Shown here: positions 1 to 9,406 of the stretch, one piece after another
Layout: every line of letters begins with the position of its first letter
How positions within the stretch are numbered: the stretch's first letter is position 1
Position numbers and translations under genes: made by a program
The notes under the pieces: model-generated
The model's database searches: none
What the model was told of the DNA's origin: nothing
Seen by the model: only the letters and a program-made list of their open reading frames with translations
Assembly: GCA_029211065.1 (NCBI GenBank)
Contig: JARGFK010000019.1
Coordinates: 1-53,127, forward strand
Length of the DNA stretch: 53,127 nt
Direction: 5' to 3'
Origin: Desulfobacterales bacterium
Lineage (GTDB): Bacteria; Desulfobacterota; Desulfobacteria; Desulfobacterales; JARGFK01

Positions 1-39
1 TACGGGGTTAAAAAAAATACTTGACATGAGGACTATAGA

Positions 40-73
40 ATGTCCCCTCATTTTCAGGATGTCCCCTCATTTT
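40..73. repeat. short tandem direct repeat upstream of the MFS gene
   Basis: A 15-nt word beginning ATGTCCCCTCATTTT occurs at 40-54 and again at 59-73, just before the first gene. A related inverted word (TGAGGAC) lies at 27-33. It could be an operator or the end of a dispersed repeat cut by the window edge. No function is assigned. Confidence 0.4.
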
Positions 74-103
74 TTTTAATCAGACGCCCTTTAGGATGAG
101 ATC

Positions 104-1384
104 TTGAATCGACAGATATTGAGAACCAAAGGTAAACCCATTTTCTGGGGTTGGTATGTGGTCTTTGGCACATTTATGATCATGGTGATTACCTATGGCG
201 TAAGATATTCCTTCGGCGTATTCGTAAAACCCATGTTTGCCGAGTACAACTGGTCCATGACGATCATCCAGTTCGGCGCCTCCATCAATCTTATCATGTA
301 TGCGCTTTCAAGTATCCTGGCCGGTCGGCTGCTGGACCGGTTTGCTCCCCGGGGGATTATGATCACCGGAATTTTGCTCACCTCCGCCGGACTGCTCCTG
401 GCTAGCCATGTCCAGACCCCGCTGGGGTTATATCTTTCCTACGGCGTCCTGGTGGGGGCCGGTACAGCCGGGTGCGGCATGGTGGTCAACAGTGTAACGG
501 TTGCAAAATGGTTTAATCGCTACAGAGGGCTGGCCATCGGCATATCTTCAATGGGCATCGGAATCGGAACCATGCTGATGGCGCCGATGGCCGGCTATAT
601 TGTCAAGCACTTCGGGTGGCGCAGCGGGTTTTTGTCCATTGGGATGCTGATGCTGGTGATGGGTATTTTAATAACCTATGGGTTTATGGGAAAAAGCGGC
701 CCCGATCAGATGGGCCTGCTGCCGGACGGAGACAAACCGGCCTCCGACAACAGCCCCTCTCAGGTTGCTGTCTCCATCACAGCAAAACCCTCGCTCAAAC
801 CGGTTCTCATAACCTCACAGTTCTGGATCCTGGTTTGCTGTAACATTCTGGCCGTGATGACGGTAATGATGACCTTTAACTGTCAGATCGCCTATGCCAT
901 CAACAGGGGAATTAATGACCTGGAAGCTGCGGCCGCTCTGGGGATCATCGGCGTCACCGGAAGCTGCGGAAAGTTATTCTTCGGGTGGCTATGCGATCGC
1001 GTGCGGGATGCCAAGCATTCGGCATCGACGGGTTTCATAATCATGGCGATGGGCATGATATTCCTTTACAGGGCTGAAACTGTCACGACGCTTTACATTT
1101 TTGCCCTCATCTATGGATTCGGCTACGGTTCGATGGCGCCGGTTATGCCCTATATGATATCGGATCGATTCGATAAGCAGGTGTTTGGGTCGGCCTACGG
1201 GCTGCTGATATTTTTTGCAACCGGGGTCGGCGGCAGCATCGGACCCGTCCTCGGCGGTTATATTTTTGATAAAACCGGATCATATGGACCCGGCTGGCTG
1301 ATCTGCATCGCCACGCTTCTGATCGTGGCCGCCCTTATTCTCACGTTAAAACCCAAAATCCCCGGGATTGATTCTAAAGGGTGA
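104..1384 (+). CDS. MFS transporter, monocarboxylate/oxalate-formate porter-like
   Basis: This 426-aa integral inner-membrane carrier has about twelve hydrophobic segments split by a polar central loop at residues 200-230. The N-terminal half carries the MFS loop 2-3 motif (residues GRLLDRFAPRG) after TM2, and a glycine-rich TM4-5 stretch (GVLVGAGTAGCGMVVN) typical of the OFA/monocarboxylate porter branch. The likely substrate is a small carboxylate, but the sequence does not fix it. The start is TTG at 104, preceded by GGATGAG at about 94-100. It stands alone: the gap to the next gene is about 115 bp. Family is sure; substrate is a guess. Confidence 0.85.
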   Translation: MNRQILRTKGKPIFWGWYVVFGTFMIMVITYGVRYSFGVFVKPMFAEYNWSMTIIQFGASINLIMYALSSILAGRLLDRFAPRGIMITGILLTSAGLLLASHVQTPLGLYLSYGVLVGAGTAGCGMVVNSVTVAKWFNRYRGLAIGISSMGIGIGTMLMAPMAGYIVKHFGWRSGFLSIGMLMLVMGILITYGFMGKSGPDQMGLLPDGDKPASDNSPSQVAVSITAKPSLKPVLITSQFWILVCCNILAVMTVMMTFNCQIAYAINRGINDLEAAAALGIIGVTGSCGKLFFGWLCDRVRDAKHSASTGFIIMAMGMIFLYRAETVTTLYIFALIYGFGYGSMAPVMPYMISDRFDKQVFGSAYGLLIFFATGVGGSIGPVLGGYIFDKTGSYGPGWLICIATLLIVAALILTLKPKIPGIDSKG

Positions 1385-1464
1385 TGCTCCGGAGCAGCCC
1401 CCGCATCTGAATCATGTTGCCCTATGCCTTTTGATCTTGTATCCCTTTAATAAATTTGCATGGC

Positions 1465-1493
1465 TTGCATTTTTAACCGCATGTGATTATTAT
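1465..1493 (+). promoter_or_regulatory. sigma-70-like promoter directly before the ClpX paralogue
   Basis: TTGCAT at 1465-1470 and TATTAT at 1488-1493 are separated by 17 bp. Transcription would start at about 1499-1501, the position of the ATG I prefer for the gene, so the mRNA could be leaderless. No Shine-Dalgarno sequence precedes that ATG. Confidence 0.4.
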
Positions 1494-1500
1494 CTTGTGC

Positions 1501-3258
1501 ATGAAAGAAGATAACGAAAAAATACCCAGCCCAAAAAAAATCGAAAAAGAAATCAGCGAGTTTCTGACCAAGAAATTCGGGGATAACGTTAAGATTATAT
1601 CGCCGCTGATGCTGCCCCAGGAGGAGACGGTGGAAAAGGACCGCCGCTATTCGCACACCGGCAAGGGGATTAATTTTAGCATGAAACCCGAAGAACTGGT
1701 GGCGTACCTGGACCAGTATATCGTCAAGCAGGAAAGCGCCAAGGCGATCCTGGCCACCAAGATCTGTACCCATTTTAACCGCATCAAACACATCCAGGCC
1801 GCCGGCAACAACATCAGCGAAATGGTCGGCAGCATCAAAAACAATGTCCTCATGATCGGACCCACCGGTGTCGGCAAAACCTACTTGATCAAGCTGATCG
1901 CCGCCAAGATCGGCGTCCCTTTTGTCAAGGGCGATGCCACCAAGTTCAGCGAAACCGGCTATGTCGGCGGCGATGTCGAAGATCTGGTGCGGGACCTGGT
2001 GCGGGAGGCCGACGGCGACATTGATCTGGCGCAGTACGGCATCATCTATATTGACGAAATCGACAAGATCGCATCGAGCCATAACTTGATCGGTGCCGAT
2101 GTTTCCCGGACCGGTGTCCAGCGGGCGCTTCTCAAGCCCCTGGAAGAAACCGAAGTCGATTTGAAAGTACCCCACGACCCGATTTCGATGATGCAGGAAA
2201 TCGAAAGATTCCGTAAAACCGGAGAACGGGACAAGCGCACCGTCAACACCAAAAATGTCCTTTTTATTGTGAGCGGCGCTTTTACGGAGCTGATTCCCAT
2301 CATCGGCAAACGCATCTCCGACCAGGGCATCGGTTTCGGCGCCAACATTTCAAAGCCCCAGGAACAGATAGACATTCTCAAGCATGTCCGTTCGGAAGAT
2401 CTGATCGCGTTCGGCTTTGAATCCGAGTTCGTGGGGCGCCTGCCGGTCAGGTCCGTATTTGAAAAACTGACCAAAGAAGACCTTTTTGAGATTCTGAAAA
2501 ATCCCAATAATCCGATCATTCTGGGCAAAAAGCTCGACTTCAGCGCCTACGGCATCGACATTAAATTTGAGGATGAGGCCCTTCGGATTTTAGCTGAATA
2601 TGCCTTTGACGAAAACACCGGCGCCCGAGGATTGATCAGCGCCGTTGAAAAAGCCCTGCTGGTGTTTGAAAAAAAGCTGCCTTCCACCGATATCAAACAA
2701 TTCGCGGTAACTGCAGACGTGATCGAAAATGCCCGGGACTCCCTCAAAGACATCCTGGAGAAGCCCGAGGATACAAAATGGGCTGAAGATTTCCAGCGCC
2801 TGTCCCGGGCGGAAAAGGAATCTGTGAAAGACTACATCCGTCGGAACCAGAGTAATCTTGCGGAAAAATACAACCTGACCCTGACCCCCTCCCGGATCGA
2901 CATCCTGGCGACGTTCTACTGCCGGCATGTGATGGACATCAATCATACCATCAAAAAAATAAAAACGTTTTATGATGAAATCAAAAAACTGGAATTATCC
3001 TTTTTCAAGAGTCATGACATCAACATTGTACTTGAAGACGATGCCGTTGATTGCATCATCGAACAGGTTGTCATATCATCGGCTTCGATTGCATCATTCT
3101 ACGACCGGATGTCCGACGACCTGAAGCTCGGTTTGAAGCTGATACGGGAAAAAACCGGTAAAAACCGATTTTTTATAACCCGACAGGCGCTGAACGATCC
3201 GGAAACATTTATTAACACCCTGATAAAAAATGAACTGAGCATGTTAAGGGAAACTTAA
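1501..3258 (+). CDS. ClpX-like AAA+ unfoldase paralogue without zinc finger, with C-terminal extension
   Basis: This 585-aa AAA+ protein is closest to ClpX. Visible are Walker A GPTGVGKT (about 120-127), the GYVG pore loop (about 153-156), Walker B IIYIDEID (about 181-188), the GIGFGA region holding the IGF loop that docks ClpX onto ClpP (about 276-281), and the GARGL motif of the small domain. The N-terminal Cys4 zinc-binding domain of true ClpX is absent, and the RKH pore-loop motif is not seen. After the normal end of ClpX there are about 170 extra residues. Their last part (about 507-575) looks like a second small-domain-type fold. A GTG at 1483 would add six residues; the ATG at 1501 is preferred. 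It probably supplies an alternative unfoldase to ClpP with a different substrate range, or works alone. Confidence 0.8.
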   Translation: MKEDNEKIPSPKKIEKEISEFLTKKFGDNVKIISPLMLPQEETVEKDRRYSHTGKGINFSMKPEELVAYLDQYIVKQESAKAILATKICTHFNRIKHIQAAGNNISEMVGSIKNNVLMIGPTGVGKTYLIKLIAAKIGVPFVKGDATKFSETGYVGGDVEDLVRDLVREADGDIDLAQYGIIYIDEIDKIASSHNLIGADVSRTGVQRALLKPLEETEVDLKVPHDPISMMQEIERFRKTGERDKRTVNTKNVLFIVSGAFTELIPIIGKRISDQGIGFGANISKPQEQIDILKHVRSEDLIAFGFESEFVGRLPVRSVFEKLTKEDLFEILKNPNNPIILGKKLDFSAYGIDIKFEDEALRILAEYAFDENTGARGLISAVEKALLVFEKKLPSTDIKQFAVTADVIENARDSLKDILEKPEDTKWAEDFQRLSRAEKESVKDYIRRNQSNLAEKYNLTLTPSRIDILATFYCRHVMDINHTIKKIKTFYDEIKKLELSFFKSHDINIVLEDDAVDCIIEQVVISSASIASFYDRMSDDLKLGLKLIREKTGKNRFFITRQALNDPETFINTLIKNELSMLRET

Positions 3259-3304
3259 CCCTGCTTTTGCAACAACAGGTTTTATCCCAGAAAAGGAGTG
3301 CGTG

Positions 3305-4279
3305 ATGCTTTTCCCCGACTACCGCCCCCGACGCCTGCGCCAGAACGAGGCCTTTCGGCGCATGATCCGCGAAACAACGCTTAGCGTTGACGATTTCATC
3401 CTGCCCCTTTTTGCCGTCGGCGGGAAAGGGGTCAAGAATCCGATCCCTTCGATGCCCGGACAATATCAGCTATCACTGGATAACCTGGTGAAGGTCGCCG
3501 GAGAAGCTGTTGAACGCCATATCCCGGCGGTGATGCTGTTCGGCGTCCCTGAAAAAAAAGATCCGCTGGGAACGGGCGCCTATAGCAAGGAAGGCATCGT
3601 CCAGAAAGCGGTTAAAGAGCTGAAAAGCAAAGTGCCGGGCCTCTCGGTCATTACCGACGTCTGCCTGTGCCAGTACACCGATCACGGTCATTGCGGCGTT
3701 GTGGCAGGCGACGTCATCGACAACGACGCTTCCCTGGACTTGATTGCCCGCACCGCTCTTTCTCATGCCAAAGCCGGCGCCGACATGGTGGCGCCTTCCG
3801 ACATGATGGACGGCCGCGTGGCTGAAATCCGCGCTGTTCTGGACGACGACATTTTCAGCCATATCCCCATCATGTCCTATGCCGTCAAGTACTGCTCGGC
3901 CTATTACGGGCCGTTTCGCGAGGCCGCTGATTCGTCGCCGAAATTCGGCGACCGCCGGACCTATCAGATGGACCCGGCCAACGCACTGGAATCCATCCGC
4001 GAGGCGACCATGGACGTCGAAGAGGGCGCCGACATCATTATGGTCAAACCGGCCCTGCCCTATCTGGATATCATTTATCGTGTCCGCCAGGAAATCGACC
4101 TGCCGATTGCGGCCTACAACGTCAGCGGCGAATATGCCATGATCAAAGCCGCCGCGAAAATGGGATGGCTGGACGGCAGCAAAGTCATGCTGGAAACGTT
4201 GACCGCCATCAAACGCGCCGGTGCAGACGTTATCCTGACCTATTTCGCACTGGAGGCCGCTCAAATTTTAGAATCTTGA
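3305..4279 (+). CDS. hemB: porphobilinogen synthase (delta-aminolevulinate dehydratase)
   Basis: HemB condenses two 5-aminolevulinate molecules to porphobilinogen in tetrapyrrole synthesis (haem, sirohaem, corrinoids). The 324-aa length is normal. The zinc-site motif DVCLCQYTDHGHCG (about 118-131) keeps all three cysteines, so this is a zinc-dependent form. The two active-site lysines lie in YAVKYCSAYYG (about K195) and MVKPALPY (about K248, the Schiff-base lysine). AGGAG at 3294-3298 is correctly spaced to the ATG at 3305; an in-frame GTG at 3302 is too close to it. The gene lies 46 bp behind the ClpX paralogue and may share its transcript. Confidence 0.97.
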   Translation: MLFPDYRPRRLRQNEAFRRMIRETTLSVDDFILPLFAVGGKGVKNPIPSMPGQYQLSLDNLVKVAGEAVERHIPAVMLFGVPEKKDPLGTGAYSKEGIVQKAVKELKSKVPGLSVITDVCLCQYTDHGHCGVVAGDVIDNDASLDLIARTALSHAKAGADMVAPSDMMDGRVAEIRAVLDDDIFSHIPIMSYAVKYCSAYYGPFREAADSSPKFGDRRTYQMDPANALESIREATMDVEEGADIIMVKPALPYLDIIYRVRQEIDLPIAAYNVSGEYAMIKAAAKMGWLDGSKVMLETLTAIKRAGADVILTYFALEAAQILES

Positions 4280-4327
4280 ACTCCTTCGATTAAACCGGAA
4301 TTGTCGTTAGGCTAAAAGGCGCGCCGT

Positions 4328-4351
4328 ATGGTTGGCTGCCGATGCAACCAT
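4328..4351. repeat. hairpin in the hemB-CBS intergenic region
   Basis: The 7-bp inverted repeat ATGGTTG / CAACCAT has a 10-nt loop. There is no T tract, so it is not a convincing intrinsic terminator. Confidence 0.35.
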
Positions 4352-4393
4352 GGCGTCAATTTCGGACTCAAACGCCAATTCTATATAATTTTA

Positions 4394-4422
4394 TTGACTC
4401 TTGTGTCCCCAACCGGTTAAAT
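4394..4422 (+). promoter_or_regulatory. promoter candidate for the CBS-ACT gene
   Basis: TTGACT at 4394-4399 and TTAAAT at 4417-4422 are 17 bp apart. A hairpin GTCCCGCC-TT-GGCGGGAC at 4440-4457 would lie in the 5' leader of about 95 nt. Confidence 0.4.
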
Positions 4423-4524
4423 AATTGAAGAACACTGCAGTCCCGCCTTGGCGGGACGGGGTTAGCGCTCGCTGTTGCGGTGCATAACGAATCATAACTG
4501 AAAACCCACTAAAGAGGTTTCGCC

Positions 4525-5130
4525 ATGAAGATTAAAGACCTCATGATTCCGGATCCGATTACCATTACGAATAACGCCTCGATTCAGGATGCAATCGAAT
4601 TGATGAAGATCAATTCCATCCGTCACCTGCCGGTTGTCTCCCGTACCAATAAGCTAAAGGGGTTTGCCACACTGGCTGATTTAAAACAGGGTCTCATCCC
4701 TTCCATGCTGGGGGATCTGACGATCGCGGACTTGATGGTCAAAAAGCCCATTACCGTGTCACCGGAAGATGATATTGAGATCGCGGCACAGCTCATCTAC
4801 AAGTATAAAATCGGCGGGATGCCGGTAATCGAAGATAATAAACCGGTGGGTATTATTACGGAAACAGATATTCTGCGTGCATTTATCGACATGATGGGCA
4901 TCCTCAATGCCAGTTCCCGCATCGATGTTGAGGTTGAGGATAAACCCGGCTCTTTCAAAAAGGCCTCCCAGATCGTCCAGGAAAAGGGCGGCGACATCAT
5001 CAATGTCGGGATGACGGTCCGTCAAAAAGGAAAAAGAACCTATTTTTTCCGTCTGTTTTCCTGTAAAACCGATGTTATAAAAAAAGCGCTTGAGGCGGAA
5101 GGCTTCAGTGTACCCGAAGCCATGGACTAA
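4525..5130 (+). CDS. CBS-domain pair plus ACT-domain protein (AcuB-like)
   Basis: This 201-aa cytosolic protein has two tandem CBS motifs (about 1-60 and 70-125), which bind adenine nucleotides as an energy sensor. A C-terminal ACT-like domain (about 132-200, DKPGSFKKASQIVQEKGGDIINV) usually binds a small ligand such as an amino acid. The arrangement matches AcuB-type proteins. The target of regulation is unknown. The start is set by AGAGG at 4513-4517. It is a single gene, with a terminator candidate behind it. Confidence 0.85.
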   Translation: MKIKDLMIPDPITITNNASIQDAIELMKINSIRHLPVVSRTNKLKGFATLADLKQGLIPSMLGDLTIADLMVKKPITVSPEDDIEIAAQLIYKYKIGGMPVIEDNKPVGIITETDILRAFIDMMGILNASSRIDVEVEDKPGSFKKASQIVQEKGGDIINVGMTVRQKGKRTYFFRLFSCKTDVIKKALEAEGFSVPEAMD

Positions 5131-5154
5131 GTGCACCGTTCCCCTTTTTTAATT

Positions 5155-5199
5155 GTTGCCTGACGATACGGTTGCAACGAAGAGGCAACCTGCCTTTTT
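5155..5199 (+). terminator. putative intrinsic terminator after the CBS-ACT gene
   Basis: Arms GTTGCCT (5155-5161) and AGGCAAC (5183-5189) enclose the palindrome GTTGCAAC and are followed by a T5 run at 5195-5199. The structure is imperfect but in the right place. Confidence 0.5.
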
Positions 5200-5282
5200 A
5201 ACGTTCTAAGGCCTTCGGAAAAGGGTCTTTTTTTTCTGTTACCCAATGGGCTTGCTCGTTTTCAATCTACAGGGAGTGACGT

Positions 5283-5936
5283 ATGCTCAGTTTCCTTTTT
5301 AAAAAACAATCACAGGTGGAAAACCTGATTTATGTTTACCTGGACACGCTCAAGTCGACCCAGAAAAGTTTTTTGACCGCGCTGGAGGCATGCCTGCTCA
5401 ACGGCGCTTTCTGTGAAAATTTTGAATATCTGATCGTCCAGACCCACAAGTTTGAATCCAAGGCCGATGATATCCGCGAAGAAGTCAAATCCCTGATGTA
5501 TGAAAAAGCGCTGATTCCCGAATCCCGCGGCGATATCATGCTGCTGCTCGATGCCATGGACATCATCCCCCACCTTTTTGAAAAGGTGCTGTACTCGATC
5601 CAGACCCAGAAACTCTCCCTGCCGGATTTCATTCTTTCCGACACCAAAGAACTGATTAAAATCAGCCTGGAATGCTGCGATTTAATGAACCGGGAGGTAA
5701 TCGCGCTTTTTAAAAAAAATGAGCGCATGCGCGACCTCCTGACGCAAATCGACAGCAATGAGAGCCACTGCGACCATATCGAACGGCGGATTATTACCAA
5801 GCTTTTCGATGCCCCCATCGATCCTTTCCAAAAACTTCAGATGAAGGAACTGATCGGGTTGATCGGAGAAATTTCAGATCAGGCCGACCGGGTGTCAAAA
5901 CGTATCAATATTATCAACATTAAACGGCGGGTCTGA
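5283..5936 (+). CDS. DUF47 (PhoU-like) protein linked to phosphate transporter
   Basis: This 217-aa, all-helical, charged protein belongs to the DUF47/TIGR00153 family, PhoU relatives that bind metal and are thought to control the Pit permease beside them. It has acidic and histidine-containing helices (for example DDIREEVKSLMYEKA and SNESHCDHIERRI), and no signal peptide or membrane segment. The ribosome site AGGGAG precedes the ATG. Its stop codon overlaps the next start (TGATG), so the two are translationally coupled. Confidence 0.9.
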   Translation: MLSFLFKKQSQVENLIYVYLDTLKSTQKSFLTALEACLLNGAFCENFEYLIVQTHKFESKADDIREEVKSLMYEKALIPESRGDIMLLLDAMDIIPHLFEKVLYSIQTQKLSLPDFILSDTKELIKISLECCDLMNREVIALFKKNERMRDLLTQIDSNESHCDHIERRIITKLFDAPIDPFQKLQMKELIGLIGEISDQADRVSKRINIINIKRRV

Positions 5937-6886
5937 TGTTCTCACTTCTGGGCGGCATTTTTTTAGGGTGGTCGCTGGGCGCCAATGATGCGGCCAATGT
6001 TTTTGGTACGGCCGTATCGTCAAAAATGCTTAAATTCTGGACGGCCGCGGTGCTGGCGTCCGTCTTCGTCATCATCGGCGCACTCGTGTCCGGCCAGGCC
6101 GGCATCGACACCCTCAAGGGACTGACCAGCTTTAACCTTGAACAAGCGGTGATATCCTCGGTGGCCGCCGCGCTTACCGTAACCATCATGACGGCTTTTG
6201 GACTGCCGGTATCCACTTCCCAGGCGGTTGTGGGCGCAATTTTGGGAATCGGCTTTTTGAATAATCAGCTCAATATTGCCGGCCTGGGGAAAGTCGTATC
6301 CTGCTGGGTGGCAACACCCATCGGCGCGGCAATCATTGCTTTTTTTTTATACCGCTGGCTCGGCAGTTTCTATAATCGAGCCAATCTCAATCTTTTTGAG
6401 TCTGATGCGCTTCTGCGGCTGTCTCTGATCTTAGCGGGTATTTACGGGGCTTACACGCTGGGGGCCAACAACGTCGCCAATGTCACGGCCGTTTTTGTCG
6501 GCGCCGGATTAATCAGCGTTTTCGGGGCGGCGCTCATCGGCGGGGTCAGCATCGCCCTGGGGATTATGACCTACAGCCGGCCGGTTATGGAAACAGTAGG
6601 GAAAAAACTGGTTCGACTGGACCCTTTTTCAGCGCTCATCGTAGTCCTGTCCCTGGCCGTGTCGGTCCATATTTTCACCTTTATCGGCGTCCCGGTTTCA
6701 ACCTCCCAGGGTGTCATCGGTGCGGTTCTGGGCATCGGCGTCATAAAGGGGGGCAACACCATCAACCGGGGGACCCTTCTCAACATCCTGATCGGATGGC
6801 TGCTGACGCCGGTTCTGGCCTGCCTCTGCGCACTGATAATTTTTTTTCTGTTTCACCTATATTATATCCCACCCAACTATGCCTGA
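5936..6886 (+). CDS. inorganic phosphate transporter, PiT family
   Basis: This 316-aa membrane protein is a PiT-family permease driving phosphate (or metal-phosphate) symport. Both inverted PiT repeats are visible: GANDAANVFGTAVSS at about 15-29 and TLGANNVANVTAVF at about 173-186. The paired PVSTSQA / PVSTSQG motifs lie at about 87 and 252. About eight to nine hydrophobic segments are present. Short PiT proteins of this size next to DUF47 are common in bacteria. It overlaps the DUF47 stop codon by one base. Confidence 0.95.
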   Translation: MFSLLGGIFLGWSLGANDAANVFGTAVSSKMLKFWTAAVLASVFVIIGALVSGQAGIDTLKGLTSFNLEQAVISSVAAALTVTIMTAFGLPVSTSQAVVGAILGIGFLNNQLNIAGLGKVVSCWVATPIGAAIIAFFLYRWLGSFYNRANLNLFESDALLRLSLILAGIYGAYTLGANNVANVTAVFVGAGLISVFGAALIGGVSIALGIMTYSRPVMETVGKKLVRLDPFSALIVVLSLAVSVHIFTFIGVPVSTSQGVIGAVLGIGVIKGGNTINRGTLLNILIGWLLTPVLACLCALIIFFLFHLYYIPPNYA

Positions 6887-6973
6887 TATTCCAAACAACT
6901 GCCCTCCCCATCGGTATCTTTCGAGTCGCCACAGCCGATCCCCGGTTATAATCCCGCGATAAACAAGAGGCCG

Positions 6974-9082
6974 TCACATCCGGCCGGATGAACCTTCAAT
7001 GGCATTCAACACCAGGGTAATGGGTCTTTCCTCCACGCTCTTTCCGGAGAAACGGATCGGGCCGGGTCTGCGGTAATCGTCATCGCCGGGGACTGCCGCC
7101 AGCCACTTCTCCCTGAGCGCCTTGACGACCCTGAAAGAGGCTGAATCGACGTCCACCAGGCTTTTTTCCAATACCAGCTCCAACTTGCCCTTGCGTTCTT
7201 CAAGGTGCATCATCGGCGCGATGGGTATCCCGATGGGCTCCCACTTGCTGAATTCTTTTTCCAGATTTTTGATGGCCGCCATTTGACCGGTAACCCCGTT
7301 GACAATCAGGCTGAAGGCCGTCAACCCCAAATTGTATGTATAAATACAGTCAAAACGGGTCGGGTCGTTTCCCCTGCCGTCATACCCGAAAAAATGTGTC
7401 TGGGTCTTTAATTTGGGAATGGATTGGTTGAATATTTTCAGAACAGCGCCGGGAATCTCTTTGTCATCACTAAAGATGCCGGCCTTGACCAGCTCCTGTT
7501 TCAGGGTCTTGATCGAAATAATGGCCGGTTTAATGATCAGCATCCCGCCATTTTTGAAATTTTTAAATAAACAGCGGCCGTAGAGCTCCGGATCCAGACC
7601 GTCCTTTTTCAGGATTTTTGTAAAGTAATCGCGGGAGATACCGATTTTATAACTGCCTTCTTCATAGAGGATCTCCAGGTAATCCTTGACCATTCCCATG
7701 AGAACCTTATCGGTTTCAACCTGTGAAAATTGAAAATTGCCGTGACTGTCCCGCTCCATCAGCAGGCCTTCCTGGAAAAAAGCGGGGATATCATTAAAAA
7801 GCTCATCATCGCGGGTGTTCCAGATTGTAAAAGCGGCGTCTTCCCGGGAACGTCTGGCCAGCCGCCGCAGATATTCCAGTTTGGCCTCAAGATGGGGGAC
7901 GTCGGAATGAAAATCGGTGTCGTGTGTCTGATTGTATTCGGCGATGATCGTATTTAATTTTATGATAAACACCTGAATCTCATTGATGAACTCCAGCACC
8001 CCTTCGGGAATGACAATCACGCCGTAATTCTTTCCCACCGAAGCCCGCCGGACAATGCCGTCGCAGATGACCCGGGAAAGATGCCGCAGGGTCATTCCGT
8101 AGGAATTGTAGTCCGTGCCCGTTTCTTTCTGGGCTTTTTCCAACCGCTTCTTATCAACGTAGTCGGCCAGATCTTCACCGATCAGGGTCATGTTGGCATG
8201 CGACTGCAGGGCGACCTCCAACGCCAGATGACTGGCGACACGCCCCATGACCTTGCAGATATGCCAATATTTGACATCCGAGCTGCTGTCCGTGCAGAGG
8301 TTGCTGACCGCCAGGGCAAACGCCCTGGCAGCCGTATGAAATCCGAATGACACGGCACACAACACCCGGCCGTTGGCGTCTCTGACCTGGATGTCCCCGT
8401 CAATGGTCTTGGGAACACCGATCACCTGGACACCCATGCCGGTCATCTCCTCGGATAGAAATGCGGCATTGGTGTTGGAATCGTCACCCCCCACGATCAC
8501 CAGGGCATTGAGCTTGAGTTGTTTACAGGTCTCTTTGGAAAGGGCCATCTTTTGTTTGGAGTCAATTTTGGTTCGGCCGGTCTTGATCATGGTAAATCCG
8601 CCCAGGTTTCGATATTTATCCACCAATTCATCGCTGAGCTCGATGGCCTCATTTTCAATAATCCCGTCCGGTCCCACCAAAAATCCGTAAACCCGTGTTT
8701 CCGGGTTGGCCTTTTTGGCGGCGTCGTAAAGGCCGGAAATAACATTGTGCCCGCCGGGCGCAGGCCCACCGGAAAAGACAATACCGATATTACGCTTTTG
8801 GGTATAAGCGGATATAAAAGCATTGTCCGGGGACTTGGCCGGCACAACCGCTTGAACCTTATTTTCGATGATATTCGGCAGTTTCTTGCGGGCCTCGTTA
8901 TGGATTACAAAACGATAGCGTTCATCTTCCGCCAAGGCGGTGAAAGAACTTTTAAACACCTTGCAGATGGGAGGACGGTAAGCCCTTCGCTCCAACAATT
9001 CACGGTTGACGCTGTCGGTTGCTTCAAGAACTTTTTTGTCGGCTAAAAGCTTTTCCGGGCTGATCGTTTTTTTGCCAGTCAT
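6974..9082 (-). CDS. pyrophosphate-dependent 6-phosphofructokinase, long form
   Basis: This roughly 702-aa enzyme reversibly phosphorylates fructose-6-phosphate with PPi in glycolysis/gluconeogenesis. GIVFSGGPAPGGHN marks the phosphate loop. GGDDSNTNA (about 198-206) has the second Asp in place of the ATP-enzyme Gly, which is the hallmark of PPi specificity, and it is followed by PKTIDGD. The protein is clearly longer than the roughly 550-aa plant-type PFP subunits, with extra sequence after residue 480. The ATG at 9082 has a good AGGGGATGG site upstream; in-frame codons up to 9121 are not needed. It is convergent with Pit and divergent from smc. Confidence 0.93.
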   Translation of the reverse strand: MTGKKTISPEKLLADKKVLEATDSVNRELLERRAYRPPICKVFKSSFTALAEDERYRFVIHNEARKKLPNIIENKVQAVVPAKSPDNAFISAYTQKRNIGIVFSGGPAPGGHNVISGLYDAAKKANPETRVYGFLVGPDGIIENEAIELSDELVDKYRNLGGFTMIKTGRTKIDSKQKMALSKETCKQLKLNALVIVGGDDSNTNAAFLSEEMTGMGVQVIGVPKTIDGDIQVRDANGRVLCAVSFGFHTAARAFALAVSNLCTDSSSDVKYWHICKVMGRVASHLALEVALQSHANMTLIGEDLADYVDKKRLEKAQKETGTDYNSYGMTLRHLSRVICDGIVRRASVGKNYGVIVIPEGVLEFINEIQVFIIKLNTIIAEYNQTHDTDFHSDVPHLEAKLEYLRRLARRSREDAAFTIWNTRDDELFNDIPAFFQEGLLMERDSHGNFQFSQVETDKVLMGMVKDYLEILYEEGSYKIGISRDYFTKILKKDGLDPELYGRCLFKNFKNGGMLIIKPAIISIKTLKQELVKAGIFSDDKEIPGAVLKIFNQSIPKLKTQTHFFGYDGRGNDPTRFDCIYTYNLGLTAFSLIVNGVTGQMAAIKNLEKEFSKWEPIGIPIAPMMHLEERKGKLELVLEKSLVDVDSASFRVVKALREKWLAAVPGDDDYRRPGPIRFSGKSVEERPITLVLNAIEGSSGRM

Positions 9083-9406
9083 CCATCCCCTCCCATAAAA
9101 ATAAAGTGTTGGTAAACTCAAGAAATAATTGAGATGTCAAAACTTTGCCTTAGTTATAAAGCGGAAAAACATATTAACTGGGGCGCTGCACCAGTGTCAA
9201 GAATAATTAGCCGAAATGATTAGTATTTGATATGGAACCTACTATATATTGTAGTATGGTTTTACAAAACACACCGTAAATTGTGTTTTTCCCTTTACAT
9301 TTGGTTTGATTTTTGGTACCCATCTAAAGTCAATAAAACACTTTTGCTACAGACAACTATCGGCAACGTCTATCCAGACCTTCAGGTGGACAGGAGGCCT
9401 TAACAT
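9083..9406. other. intergenic region between divergent PFP and smc genes
   Basis: This AT-rich 324-bp region contains two palindromes: TACTA-N7-TAGTA at about 9239-9255, and the perfect 8-bp repeat AAAACACA / TGTGTTTT with an 8-bp spacer at 9266-9289. Either could be an operator for the divergent promoters. I see no convincing -35/-10 pair and no further gene. Confidence 0.4.

Noticed and set aside
3473-4264. Long minus-strand open frame of 263 aa
   Set aside because: It is antisense to hemB and arises from its third-position GC bias. The same holds for the long frame antisense to smc at 9689-10699.
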